NCBI GenBank assembly: GCA_947498985.1
Contig: CANMMF010000006.1
Span: 1-64,000 of the forward strand
Direction of reading: 5' to 3'
From: an uncultured Paracoccaceae bacterium
GTDB taxonomy: Bacteria > Pseudomonadota > Alphaproteobacteria > Rhodobacterales > Rhodobacteraceae
Length of the DNA stretch: 64,000 bases
This document shows, piece after piece, positions 55,625-64,000 of the stretch (position 1 is the first letter of the stretch; each line of letters starts with the position of its first letter). Position numbers and translations under genes: made by a program. The notes below the pieces were generated by a model that did not search any database, was not told the origin of the DNA, and saw nothing but the letters and a program-made list of their open reading frames with translations.

Positions 55625-56665
55625 TCATCCCATCTCCTTTCGCCCGCGGAAGAGCTGGCTGATCGCCACCGCGACCACCAGCCCGCCGCCGTAAAAGAGG
55701 TTCTGCACAAAGCTGTCGACGCCCAGGAAATTGAGCCCCATGATCCCGGTCGACAGGAAATAGACCGCCACAAAGGCGCCGATGGCGTTGAAGCGGCCGG
55801 GATAGATCGCGGTGGAGCCGAGATAGGCCGCGGCAAAGGCCGGCAGCAGAAAGGCCAGCGCCGAGCTCGGGTCGGCCACGCCGCGCATCCCGGTATAGAG
55901 CACACCCGCAAAGCTCGCCATCACCGACGAGGCGACGAGCGCGCCGGCCCGGACCCGCGTCACGTTGACGCCCGAGAGCCGCGCCACTTCGCGCCCGCGC
56001 CCGACAAAGAGCATCCGGCGCCCCAGCGTGGTGTGTTGGAACAGGTACCAGATCGCCGCGGTCAGGATCAGCGCGTAGTAGAATCCCACCGGGATGCCCA
56101 GCACCCGCGTCAGGATCACCGCCTTGATCAGCCCCATCGACACGCCCGCCACCGTGCCGCCATCGGCAACCCACAGGATCAGCCCGGAAATGAAATAGCC
56201 CGTGCCCAGCGTCACGATCAGCGAAAACACCCGGAAATAGAGGATGAAGAAGGCGTTCACCGCCCCCACCACGGCCCCCACCGCCAGCGCCACGATCACC
56301 GCCGAGACGATGTCAAAGCCCTGCTGCACGTTCAGCACCGCGATGATCATCGAACTCAGCCCCATCGTGGCGGCGATCGAGAGGTCGAAATCGCCGGTGG
56401 TCAGCGGGATGATCAGCGCCAGCGTCAGCACCACCACCATGGCGTTGCTGCCCAGCATCGAGGCGTAGGAATTCCAGGCAAACATCTGCGCGGGCTTGAA
56501 CGCGCCGAGAATGAGGATGATCGCGATCCAGGCCACGATGAGCCCGTAGCGCTCGGCCCAGCCTTTCCAGCCATCGCCGGGCGGCTGTGCTTCGGCGGCG
56601 CCTTCGAGGGCGGCGATCTTGGCCTCGAGTGCGGCGATGCGGGCCTCGTATTGCGTGTCGTCCAT
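55625..56665 (-). CDS. Ribose-type ABC transporter permease
   Basis: This 346-aa BPD_transp_2 (RbsC-like) permease has about nine hydrophobic segments. The signature loop TTGDFDLSIAATMGLSSMIIA is near residue 90 and GRRMLFVGRGREVARLSGVN is later. The N-terminus carries a short coiled coil (about 7-25: YEARIAALEAKIAALEGAAE) not usual in RbsC. It begins one base after the ATPase stop and works with that ATPase and the binding protein. The family imports sugars but also purines, ureides or other small compounds. Confidence 0.9.
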   Translation of the reverse strand: MDDTQYEARIAALEAKIAALEGAAEAQPPGDGWKGWAERYGLIVAWIAIILILGAFKPAQMFAWNSYASMLGSNAMVVVLTLALIIPLTTGDFDLSIAATMGLSSMIIAVLNVQQGFDIVSAVIVALAVGAVVGAVNAFFILYFRVFSLIVTLGTGYFISGLILWVADGGTVAGVSMGLIKAVILTRVLGIPVGFYYALILTAAIWYLFQHTTLGRRMLFVGRGREVARLSGVNVTRVRAGALVASSVMASFAGVLYTGMRGVADPSSALAFLLPAFAAAYLGSTAIYPGRFNAIGAFVAVYFLSTGIMGLNFLGVDSFVQNLFYGGGLVVAVAISQLFRGRKEMG

Positions 56666-56666
56666 C

Positions 56667-58205
56667 TCAGCCCACCCGGCTCATCGAGCGGAAGCAGTGC
56701 TCCGCTATCGTGTCTTTGGTCAGATCGCGCCCGCTGAGCTCCGCCACGATGCCGCCGCGCGCGAAGATCAGCACGCGGTGGCAGATCGCCGCCAGCTGGT
56801 CGTAATCGGTGGAGGCGACGAGCACCCCGGCCCCACCCTCCGCGGCCAGATCGAGCGCGTCCCAGATCGCCTGCCGCGCACCGACATCGACGCCCTGGGT
56901 GGGCTCATCGAGCAGCAGCAGCCGCGGCGATACCTGCAGCCATTTGGCCAGCACCACTTTCTGCGCGTTGCCGCCCGACAGCGCCTCGAGCGGCAGCGCG
57001 GGCCTGTTCGGCCTGACGCCAGCCGCCTGGCCCAGCCGGGCCGCGTGCGCGTTGATCCGCGACGCGGTCAGCCCCAGCGCCGAACTGAGCTTAGCCAGCA
57101 CCGGCAGAGCGATATTGTCGCCGATGCTGAGACTGCCGACACCCGCGGCACCGAGCCGGTCGGCGGGCAGATAGGCGATGCCGCGCGCCAGCGCCTCGGC
57201 CGGGGTCTGCATCGCCAGCGCCTGCCCGCGCCCGTCAAGCGTGAGCCGCCCGGAGGCGGGTGCAGCACCGTAAAGCGCGGCGGGCACCGCGTCGAAGCCC
57301 GAGCCGATAAGGCCGGTCAGGCCGAGGATCTCGCCCTTGTGCAGCTCAAACGCCACCGGGCCCACAGCTTCGGTGACAAGATCGGTGACCCTGGCCAGCG
57401 CTTCGGGCGCGTCCAGCGCCTTGGCATGGCCGCCATAGGTTTCCAGATTACGCCCGATGATGCGTTCGACAAAGCCGTCATGGCTGGTCTCGCGCGTGAC
57501 AACCGTGTCGATGAGATGCCCGTCGCGCAGGATGGTGGCGCGGTCGGTGATCTCGCGCACCTCGTCCACATCGTGGCTGACAAAGATCACCGAGGCGCCG
57601 GTGGCCGTGCAGCGGCGGATGAGGTCGAAAAGCTGCTCGACACCGGCGCGCGGCAGGAACGGTGTGGGCTCGTCCAGCACCAGCACGCCGGGGCGGTCGG
57701 CATGATCCTTGGTGGCTGCGGCCAGATCCTCATAGGCGCGTGTGATGGCGAGCAGCGCCTGCTCCACCGCCGTGAGGCCTGCGACCTCGGCGCGGGGATC
57801 GAGCGTGAGGCCGAAGCGCGCAAAGATCTCGCGCGCCTCGCGGTGCAGCGCCCGCCAGTTGAGCGCCCAGCCCGATCCGGTGGCAAACCGGCCCATGAAG
57901 AGGTTCTCGGCCACGCTGAGCTGCGGGATCAGCCCGAGATTCTGATGAACGAAGGCAAGCCCGCGGGCCCGCGCCTCGGCCCCGGCGACGGGCAGCGGCA
58001 GGCGCTGGCCGTAAAGCGTGATCTCGGCGCCCGGCTCGGGATCGTGGAAACCGGCCAGCACCTTGATCAGCGTCGATTTGCCGGATCCGTTGGAGCCCAG
58101 CAGCCCGTGCACTTCGCCCCGCGCCACGTCCAGCGACACATCGTCGAGCGCCACCGCGCCGCCGAAGCGTTTGGAAAGACTGGCGATGTTGAGCGCGTGG
58201 TCCAG
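56667..58205 (-). CDS. Ribose-type ABC transporter double ATPase, CTG start likely
   Basis: This 512-aa protein has two nucleotide-binding domains (about 10-255 and 265-505). NBD1 has Walker A GSNGSGKST, a variant signature LTAVEQ in place of LSxGQ, and Walker B VLVLDEPT. NBD2 has a degenerate Walker A (GLIGSGFDA, no Lys) but a full signature LSGGNAQK and LLLDEPTQG. The first ATG/GTG/TTG in frame (GTG 58154) would cut off the conserved ALNIASLSKRFGGAVALDD strand. A CTG at 58205, 8 nt after GAAAGGA, restores it. Confidence 0.85.
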   Translation of the reverse strand: MDHALNIASLSKRFGGAVALDDVSLDVARGEVHGLLGSNGSGKSTLIKVLAGFHDPEPGAEITLYGQRLPLPVAGAEARARGLAFVHQNLGLIPQLSVAENLFMGRFATGSGWALNWRALHREAREIFARFGLTLDPRAEVAGLTAVEQALLAITRAYEDLAAATKDHADRPGVLVLDEPTPFLPRAGVEQLFDLIRRCTATGASVIFVSHDVDEVREITDRATILRDGHLIDTVVTRETSHDGFVERIIGRNLETYGGHAKALDAPEALARVTDLVTEAVGPVAFELHKGEILGLTGLIGSGFDAVPAALYGAAPASGRLTLDGRGQALAMQTPAEALARGIAYLPADRLGAAGVGSLSIGDNIALPVLAKLSSALGLTASRINAHAARLGQAAGVRPNRPALPLEALSGGNAQKVVLAKWLQVSPRLLLLDEPTQGVDVGARQAIWDALDLAAEGGAGVLVASTDYDQLAAICHRVLIFARGGIVAELSGRDLTKDTIAEHCFRSMSRVG

Positions 58206-58239
58206 GGCGCGGATCCTTTCGGCGAGGCCGGAGCTTGCG

Positions 58240-58282
58240 GCAGGAGCTGGGGGGTCAGCCCCCCCAGACCCCCCGAAGTTCA
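58240..58282 (+). repeat. Recurrent intergenic element, copy 6 (partial)
   Basis: GGGGGGTCAGCCCCCC with GACCCCCCGAAGTTC lies between the binding-protein stop and the ATPase start; the AAATA box is degenerate. Confidence 0.5.
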
Positions 58283-58316
58283 GTGGCAGAATGAAGCCGG
58301 GGGCGGCGGCGCGCGG

Positions 58317-59405
58317 TTACTCGTCGAGCATCCAGAGTTGGCGGAACCCGTCCGTATGCACGTCGCCATAGCCGTCGTTGAAGGTGGCCGGGATGCCCGC
58401 CGTCTCCACATTGTCATCGGTGAAGATGAAGGCGGGTGTATTGAGCCTGGTGACCGGATCGAGGCCGCAGAGCAGGCGCATATTGGCATCGGTGCCCGCC
58501 ATGCCGACCCAGCCGAGGCTCTCGCCCACGTTCATCTCGACGATGTCACCATCGCGCATCATGTCGAGCACAAACGGCGTACCGTTATAGCTGACGATCC
58601 TGGCGTCCGAGCCCGCGATCTGGATGGCGGGCACGATGAATTGCGACATCGAATCGTAGACCGGCAGCACGTAGTTTATCGAGGGATCCGCCAGCAGCGC
58701 GTTCTGCACCGCGGGCTGGCCTTGCGTGGCCCAGTCATTCACCGGCACATTGATATAGGTGGTTTTGCAATCGGGGCAGTTGTCGGTCAGATAGCCGATG
58801 ATGGCGTCGCGCAGGGGCGCGGTGGGTGTGATCTCATCGGGGCCGAGCACCAGCGCGTTCACCTGCCCTTCGGTCTGCACGATGGCCCAGGCGGCGATGA
58901 TCTCTCCGATGGTCACGTAATCGGTGTTGGCGGCCCCATCCATGAAGTCGGGCACGGTCTGGGTCGTTGCGTCCCAGTTATGTGTGGCGGTGACCTTGAC
59001 GCCCGCGGCGCGCGCTTCGGTGATTTGCGGCACGAGAAATTCCGGCGGCAGCCCGCCCTGCAGGTCAATGAGGTCAAAGCCTTCGGCGACAGCGGTGTTG
59101 ATGCCCTGGATCCAGCCTGCGGGGTCCATCTGGGTTTCCCAGTCGCGCAAGCTGAACCCGACCATCTCGGCGGCATCGACAAAGCCCTGGCTGATCGCGG
59201 CGTTGAACGGGTTGGCGTTGGTGAGCGGGATCACAAACATGGATTTGTCGGCCATGCAGGCCCTGGCGTCGAAAGGCTCTCCGGGCGCCTCGAAGGTGGG
59301 TGTCTGGCTGTACCGGTCGACCAGTGCCCTGGCCGCGTCCATGTCGGCCAGTGCGGGTGTGGCGAGCAGGCCCAGTGCGAGGCCAGAGGTTATCAGCGTT
59401 TTCAT
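58317..59405 (-). CDS. ABC transporter periplasmic substrate-binding protein (RbsB type)
   Basis: This 362-aa type I periplasmic binding protein has a signal peptide (KTLITSGLALGLLATPALA) and the Peripla_BP_4 pattern: SMFVIPLTNANPFNAAISQG, DLIDLQGGLPPEFLVPQITE, and FVLDMMRDGDIVEMNVGESL. Two cysteines at NCPDCKTT may hold a disulfide. ATG 59405 overlaps the isochorismatase stop by four bases (ATGA). Neighbouring hydantoinase genes suggest a ureide, imide or amide substrate rather than a sugar. Confidence 0.92.
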   Translation of the reverse strand: MKTLITSGLALGLLATPALADMDAARALVDRYSQTPTFEAPGEPFDARACMADKSMFVIPLTNANPFNAAISQGFVDAAEMVGFSLRDWETQMDPAGWIQGINTAVAEGFDLIDLQGGLPPEFLVPQITEARAAGVKVTATHNWDATTQTVPDFMDGAANTDYVTIGEIIAAWAIVQTEGQVNALVLGPDEITPTAPLRDAIIGYLTDNCPDCKTTYINVPVNDWATQGQPAVQNALLADPSINYVLPVYDSMSQFIVPAIQIAGSDARIVSYNGTPFVLDMMRDGDIVEMNVGESLGWVGMAGTDANMRLLCGLDPVTRLNTPAFIFTDDNVETAGIPATFNDGYGDVHTDGFRQLWMLDE

Positions 59406-60067
59406 GATGTTACATCTCCCTGTTGAGGTGATTTCCCGGTGTTTTCCAGGAAGGTTATGGCGTCGTCCGTGGTGATGAGGTCGGCGTATTTGGCGCTCAT
59501 GTCGAAGAGGTTGGCGCGGTGTGGTTCCTCGGCGCGATCGCCCACGGCGTCTTCGACCACCAGCGTCACGAGCCCGTGGCTGATGGCGTCGATGCAGGAG
59601 GCGCGCACGCAGCCAGAGGTGGTCACGCCGGTCAGCAGCAGCGTGTCGATCTTGAGCCAGTGCAGCGTGGCGGCGAGCGACGTGCCGAAGAAGGCGCTGG
59701 GATATTGTTTCGTGATGACAATATCTTGCGGGGTGTAGCACAGAGGCGGGCTGAGCTTTTGCGTGGACCGGCCCGCGTCGAAGCAACTCAGCGCCGGCAC
59801 CTTGGCATAAAAGGCGCCGCCATCGGCGCCGCCGGGCTGGTATTTCACCTCGGTGAAGATCGTGGGGACCCCGGCGGCACGGGCCACGGGGGCGATGCGG
59901 GCGGCGTTCTCGAGCGCGGTCCGGCAGCCCTCACCGCCGTAAAGCGGCGCGTCGGGGTCGAAATAGGCCACCGCGAAATCGATGAAGAGCACCGCGGGAC
60001 GTGTGCCACGGGTCTGGGTCGCGTGATAGCCGGCCTGCGCGTAATTCTCGTCAAGCGCGTCACTCAT
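59402..60067 (-). CDS. Isochorismatase-family amidohydrolase (N-carbamoylsarcosine/maleamate amidase type)
   Basis: This 221-aa cysteine hydrolase of the isochorismatase superfamily has an intact Asp-Lys-Cys triad: VLFIDFAVAYFD, VITKQYPSAFFGT and TTSGCVRASC. Relatives hydrolyse N-carbamoylsarcosine, maleamate, nicotinamide or ureidoacrylate. Next to HyuAB, N-carbamoyl amide cleavage is the most economical guess, but this is inference. ATG 60067 is used; the stop overlaps the binding-protein ATG. Confidence 0.9.
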   Translation of the reverse strand: MSDALDENYAQAGYHATQTRGTRPAVLFIDFAVAYFDPDAPLYGGEGCRTALENAARIAPVARAAGVPTIFTEVKYQPGGADGGAFYAKVPALSCFDAGRSTQKLSPPLCYTPQDIVITKQYPSAFFGTSLAATLHWLKIDTLLLTGVTTSGCVRASCIDAISHGLVTLVVEDAVGDRAEEPHRANLFDMSAKYADLITTDDAITFLENTGKSPQQGDVTS

Positions 60068-60088
60068 GATGGGGTCCTTTCGTCACGC

Positions 60089-60147
60089 GCCGGAGTGAGG
60101 GGCCAGCCCCTCACACGCCCCGGCGGTATATGAAAAGAGAAGAAACA
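60089..60147 (-). repeat. Recurrent intergenic element, copy 7
   Basis: On the minus strand: TTTCTTCTCTTTTCATATAC, then CGCCGGGG and the hairpin TGAGGGGCTGGCCCCTCA. It lies between hyuB and the isochorismatase gene. Confidence 0.65.
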
Positions 60148-60153
60148 GCGGCG

Positions 60154-62046
60154 TCATTCGGCAGCCTTGATATACTGGTTGCGAAAGACCGGGGCCCTGG
60201 GGGGCGCGAATCCGGTTTCCTTCAGGGTACGTTTTTTCAGCGCGTCGATGGAGGTGAAGCCGCGGTCGAAAAGTGCTGTCTCGCCGCGTGTGCGCGCCAT
60301 CTCCTTGCGCCGTTTCTCGGTGGCCTTCTCGTCGAGCTTGCCTTTGGAGATCACGACGCCGTAGCGTTTTGCGCCCTCCTCCGTCACCAGCCCGCGCTTG
60401 ACATCGCGCAGGACCAGGGCGGCGTCGCGCTTCAGCGGATCGCCCCAGCCGCCGCCGCCCCAGGTGTTGAAATGCAGGATATCGCCGGGTTCCACGGCGA
60501 TGCGGTCGCATTTGGAGGGGATGTTCTCTTCGCTGCCGTCGCGGCGCACCAGCCGCTTGGTGGAGCGCATGCCCGGCTCACCGCCATTCACCCCCCAGGG
60601 ATAGGTCAGCCAGCGGTCGTCATGGATCGAGACCTCGCCTGCCTCGAGCATTTCGTAGGCGATGGTGATGCCGTTGCCGCCGCGATGCAGACCGGCGCCG
60701 CCACTGTCGGGGATGGTGGCGTAGGTGCGGATGCGCAGCGGGAAATAGGCCTCGAGAAACTCGTTGGGCACATTGGTGAAGGCGGGCCAGAGCGAGTGGC
60801 CGTCGGGGCCGTCGCCGGCCGGGCGGCCGGGGATGCCGCCAAAGCCGATCTGGAACAGCTGGTACCATTCGCCGTCCCTGTCGAAGCCCGAATACATGAA
60901 ATGCGGGCTGTCGGAGAAGCCCGCGGCGTTCAGAGCGTCCGGCGCGCCCTGGCCCAGCAGCCCGCCCATCAGATCGAAGATCCGGCCCAGCATGTGGGTG
61001 CGGCAGCTGAGGGCGGCGGGTTTTTTCGGCTTGAGGATACAGCCTTCGGGGATATGCACGTCGACCAGATCGTAGAACCCGTCATTGAACAGGATCTGCG
61101 GGTCGAAAAGGTTGATGGTGAACGCTCCGAAGAACATCTTGAACATCTCTTCGTTCAGCAGGAAGTTGATCGAGCTGAACGATTGCGGGTCACTGCCTGT
61201 GAAGTCGAAATAGGCGACATCGCCCTCGCGGTGCAGGTGACAGGCGATCTTGTAGGGCCCGTTGCCCATGCCGTCATCGTCGATCCAGTCCTCGAAATAG
61301 GCCTTCTTGCCGTCCACCGCTTCGGGGATGATCATCTGGATGATGGCGCCCATGGCGGCCTTGTTGCGGTCCAGCATGTCCTGCATCGCCGAGATGTAGG
61401 TGTCGGTGCCGAAACGCTCGATGTTTTCGCGCACGCGGCGCTCGGCCAGCCTGAGCGCCGCGATGATGGCAAAGAAATCGGACTTGTTCCATTCCGGCAT
61501 ACGGGTGTTGGACAGCAGGATGTTGAGCAGCTCGTCCTGCAGCGCGCCGCCGCGATAGATCTTGGTGGGCGGGATGATGATGCCTTCCTCGTAGATCATC
61601 TTGGCATCGGTGGGCAGCGAGCCCGGCACCTTGCCGCCGACATCGGTCATGTGGCCGAACATCGCGGCCCAGCTGACCAGCTTGCCGCCTTCGAAGATCG
61701 GCATCATCAGCAGCCAGTCGTTGAGGTGGCTCACGGCACCGTTGCAGCTGTAGGGGTCGTTGGTGATGAAGACGTCGCCATCCTCGATGGTGCCCTCGTA
61801 GCCCTGCATGAAGCCGTAAAGGAAGGAGCCGAACTGGCCGACGACCATCTTGCCTTCCTCATTGGCGATGAGCGGGAAGGCGTCGTGCTGCTCGCGGATG
61901 CCGGGCGACATGGCGGTGCGGAAAAGCACGGCGTCCATTTCGTTGCGCGCGTTGCGCAGGGCGTTTTCCACGATGTCCAGCGTGATCGGGTCGACATCGA
62001 CGCGCTTGAAGGGGGTGGTGTTGGTTTCGATGATCTGGGCGGGCAT
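60154..62046 (-). CDS. hyuB: Hydantoinase B/oxoprolinase-family subunit
   Basis: This 630-aa HyuB subunit of the ATP-dependent hydantoinase / oxoprolinase / acetone-carboxylase superfamily shows VDPITLDIVENALRNARNEM at the start, GQFGSFLYGFMQGYEG, and VFITNDPYSCNGAVSHLND. The carbon chemistry sits in the glycine-rich segment GGGGWGDPLKRDAALVLRDV near the end. With HyuA it would open a cyclic imide, lactam or ureide using ATP. ATG 62046 follows GGAGG. Confidence 0.93.
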   Translation of the reverse strand: MPAQIIETNTTPFKRVDVDPITLDIVENALRNARNEMDAVLFRTAMSPGIREQHDAFPLIANEEGKMVVGQFGSFLYGFMQGYEGTIEDGDVFITNDPYSCNGAVSHLNDWLLMMPIFEGGKLVSWAAMFGHMTDVGGKVPGSLPTDAKMIYEEGIIIPPTKIYRGGALQDELLNILLSNTRMPEWNKSDFFAIIAALRLAERRVRENIERFGTDTYISAMQDMLDRNKAAMGAIIQMIIPEAVDGKKAYFEDWIDDDGMGNGPYKIACHLHREGDVAYFDFTGSDPQSFSSINFLLNEEMFKMFFGAFTINLFDPQILFNDGFYDLVDVHIPEGCILKPKKPAALSCRTHMLGRIFDLMGGLLGQGAPDALNAAGFSDSPHFMYSGFDRDGEWYQLFQIGFGGIPGRPAGDGPDGHSLWPAFTNVPNEFLEAYFPLRIRTYATIPDSGGAGLHRGGNGITIAYEMLEAGEVSIHDDRWLTYPWGVNGGEPGMRSTKRLVRRDGSEENIPSKCDRIAVEPGDILHFNTWGGGGWGDPLKRDAALVLRDVKRGLVTEEGAKRYGVVISKGKLDEKATEKRRKEMARTRGETALFDRGFTSIDALKKRTLKETGFAPPRAPVFRNQYIKAAE

Positions 62047-62149
62047 CAGAGGGCACCTCCGGTCGGCAGAGACAAGGATCGCGCGGCGGGCGCGGGTGGG
62101 TGGGCGGGGCGGCCGCCGCGCGAACCGGCCCGGGCCCCGGGACAGGCGC

Positions 62150-64000
62150 TCACGATCTTGCCTCCGCGTGATCTTCGGGCCAGATCAGGATGTTGCCGAT
62201 CGCGTCGATCACCCCCACATGGCCCGGCAGAATGACCGAGGTGCTGTCCATCTCGGTGATCACGGCGGGTCCGGGCACGCGGTTGCCGGGCTTCAGCTTG
62301 CCGCGGTCGTAGATATGCCCTTCGCGCCAGGCGCCGCCTTCGAAAATGCGGGTCTTCTGGACCTGCGCGTGGCTGGCATCGGCGTCGCCTTGCGCGCTCT
62401 CGGGGTTGATGAAGCTCTTCTCGGCCCCCTGCACCACTGCGCGCAGCCCGACGATCTCGTGTTCGGCATCCAGCGCGAAGGTAAAAAGCTGTTCATGCTC
62501 GCTGTCAAAGCGGCGGGTGACCTCGGCCAGGCTGAACGCCTCGGGCGCCATGTCCACCGTCAGCTTCATCCCCTGCCCCTTGTAGCGGATATCGACCTGG
62601 TAGAGCGTCTCCTGCTCGCTTTCAGGCACGCCCTCGGCGGTCAGCGTCCGAGCGGCCTGTGCGGCAAGATCCGACAGCATCTTCTGCATCTGCGCATCCG
62701 AGGTGTCGGCGACCGGGGTCACGTAGGTCTGGCTTGCCTCGTTGCGCAGCCGTGTGGTCGCATCGCCGTAGGCGCACAGCACGCCAGGCCCCGGCGGAAT
62801 GATCGCAGGCCAGGCATTGACCAGCCGTGCCAGCGCGTTGGCGTGCAGCGGCCCCGCGCCGCCAAAGCCGATCAGCGCGAAGTCGCGCGGGTCGTAGCCC
62901 TGCTCGACCGAGACCAGCCGCAGCGCGCCCACCATGTTCTCGTTCACGATACGGATGATGCCTTCCGCGGCGTCCTCGACCGACAGGCCCAGCATGTCGG
63001 CCACCTTGCCCACGGCCTTCGCGGCCAGATCACGGCTGATCTCCATGTCGCCGCCGAGCTTTGCGTCCGATGGCAGGTAGCCCAGCACCACGTTGGCGTC
63101 GGTCACCGTGGGCTCCTCGCCGCCTTTCTTGTAGGCTGCGGGGCCCGGCGTGGCGCCTGCCGATTGCGGCCCCACGCGCAGCGCCTTGGTCAGCTCGGGC
63201 GTATAGGCGATAGAGCCGCCGCCCGCGCCCACGGTGCGCACGTCGATGGAGGGCGCGCGCACGGTCACGTCACCGACGCGGGTTTCGCGCCGGGTGCGCG
63301 CGGTGCCGCCCTCGATCAGCGCCACATCGGTCGAGGTGCCGCCCATATCGAAGGTCAGCAGGTTCTCGAACTGCGCCTGCTTGGCGATCCAGAGCGCGCC
63401 CGCGACACCGCCAGCAGGGCCCGACATCAGCAGGTTCACCGGCTGATCCATCGCCGCCTGCGCCGAGCTCAGCCCGCCGTCGGAGCGCAGGATCTGCAGC
63501 ATCGTGCCCGCGCCCATGCGCCGCTGCAGCTCTTCCTGCAGGTTGCGCACGTATTTGCTGACCACCGGGCGGACATAGGAGTTCACAACCGTGGTCTCGG
63601 TGCGCTCGTATTCATACATTTCCGGCATCACGCTTGCGGAGGTCGAGACCGGGATGCCCGGCGCGATCTCCTGCGCGATCTGGGCGATGCGCGCCTCATG
63701 CGCGTCATTGGCATAACCGTTGAACAGCGCCACCGTCAGCGCCTCGATCCCCGATTTCAGCAGCTTTTCCAGATCGCGGCGCAGCGCCTTTTCATCGAGC
63801 GGCACCAGCACGTTGCCCTGCGCATCGATGCGCTCATCGGCCTCGATGGTGTATTCCAGCGGCGCCAGCGGATCGGTCTTGTTCCAGATCACCCAGCCGC
63901 CAAGACCGCCCGGCACGTAGGACCGCGCAATCTGCAGCACGTCCTTGTAGCCCTTGGTGGTCACCAGCCCGACCAGCGCCCCCGAAGAGGTCAGCACCGT
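62150..64000 (-). CDS. hyuA: Hydantoinase A/oxoprolinase-family subunit, 5' end beyond window
   Basis: The window holds about 616 C-terminal residues of HyuA; family members are about 690 aa, so roughly 70-80 N-terminal residues (including the first ATP loop) lie to the right. Visible are the ATPase signature LLTFDMGGTSTDVALIEGG, VGAGGGSIAYT, ALIGFGGAGPLHA, and SYVRPVVSKYVRNLQEEL. HyuA couples ATP hydrolysis to ring opening by HyuB. The gap to hyuB is 103 bp. This is probably the first or second gene of the operon; its promoter is outside the window. Confidence 0.93.
   Translation of the reverse strand, partial: TVLTSSGALVGLVTTKGYKDVLQIARSYVPGGLGGWVIWNKTDPLAPLEYTIEADERIDAQGNVLVPLDEKALRRDLEKLLKSGIEALTVALFNGYANDAHEARIAQIAQEIAPGIPVSTSASVMPEMYEYERTETTVVNSYVRPVVSKYVRNLQEELQRRMGAGTMLQILRSDGGLSSAQAAMDQPVNLLMSGPAGGVAGALWIAKQAQFENLLTFDMGGTSTDVALIEGGTARTRRETRVGDVTVRAPSIDVRTVGAGGGSIAYTPELTKALRVGPQSAGATPGPAAYKKGGEEPTVTDANVVLGYLPSDAKLGGDMEISRDLAAKAVGKVADMLGLSVEDAAEGIIRIVNENMVGALRLVSVEQGYDPRDFALIGFGGAGPLHANALARLVNAWPAIIPPGPGVLCAYGDATTRLRNEASQTYVTPVADTSDAQMQKMLSDLAAQAARTLTAEGVPESEQETLYQVDIRYKGQGMKLTVDMAPEAFSLAEVTRRFDSEHEQLFTFALDAEHEIVGLRAVVQGAEKSFINPESAQGDADASHAQVQKTRIFEGGAWREGHIYDRGKLKPGNRVPGPAVITEMDSTSVILPGHVGVIDAIGNILIWPEDHAEARS

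Noticed and set aside
54791-60067. Nicotinate-degradation (nic) cluster based on maleate-isomerase-like, maleamate-amidase-like and FAD monooxygenase genes
   Set aside because: The ring-cleaving dioxygenase NicX and NicD are not present, both catalytic cysteines of the isomerase are lost, and HyuAB is not part of that pathway.

Overview
The window is high-GC chromosomal DNA from an alphaproteobacterium, almost certainly family Rhodobacteraceae (Roseobacter group). The evidence is family-typical gene order and content: phaZ/phaC/phaP, folP-glmM, an AI-2E exporter-hdaA-ppk-ppx block, a type-2 ProS without the insertion domain, pccB...pccA with PccR and mcm, gatCA, and families largely confined to Rhodobacteraceae (DUF2927, DUF2937, DUF4174, DUF6497). 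No rRNA, tRNA, CRISPR, transposase or prophage module was seen. The DNA is ordinary core chromosome with a catabolic accessory region at the right end.

Layout. 1-235: a 96-bp tandem repeat. 241-3016: SulP permease and an RTX protein. 3213-5937: methylthioadenosine/adenine salvage (mtnP, a DUF2927 gene broken by an in-frame TGA, a LysE exporter, apt). 6264-10140: PHB locus (phaZ divergent from phaC-phaP) with three CTGC-N3-GCAG operators and a structured phaP 3' end; phaR is not adjacent. 10518-12873: folP-glmM. 13172-16043: DUF2937, proS, a secreted fasciclin protein. 16143-17576: a membrane pentapeptide-repeat protein with a 30-bp DNA tandem repeat. 17687-23380: AI-2E exporter, hdaA, ppk1 and ppx. 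23543-26792: a minus-strand run of small housekeeping and unknown genes. 27100-28428: two tandem secreted tail-collar proteins.

28517-42839 is a propionyl-CoA region: methylmalonyl-CoA mutase, PccA, PccB and the XRE/short-chain-acyl regulator PccR with a TTTGCAAA site. Between pccB and pccA lies a same-strand run of a GFA-fold protein, a cupin, DUF6497, a 118-aa protein and three very short lipoproteins, one of them only 46 aa. Propionyl-CoA would be carboxylated by PccAB and isomerised to succinyl-CoA by Mcm; the epimerase is not here.

42961-49603 holds AmpD-like amidase, gatA/gatC, a ceramidase-like membrane protein, a UPF0173 hydrolase and a glycosyltransferase-like protein. 49616-64000 is a catabolic region: a TAXI-TRAP transporter, a divergent FAD monooxygenase, and an apparent eight-gene minus-strand operon (hyuA-hyuB-isochorismatase-ribose-type ABC transporter-Asp/Glu racemase family protein-SDR) that runs off the right edge. 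It looks like uptake plus ring opening of a hydantoin- or imide-like compound; the substrate is not determined. A GC-rich intergenic element (an AAATA box next to a GGGGCTGGCCCC stem) recurs at about seven sites.
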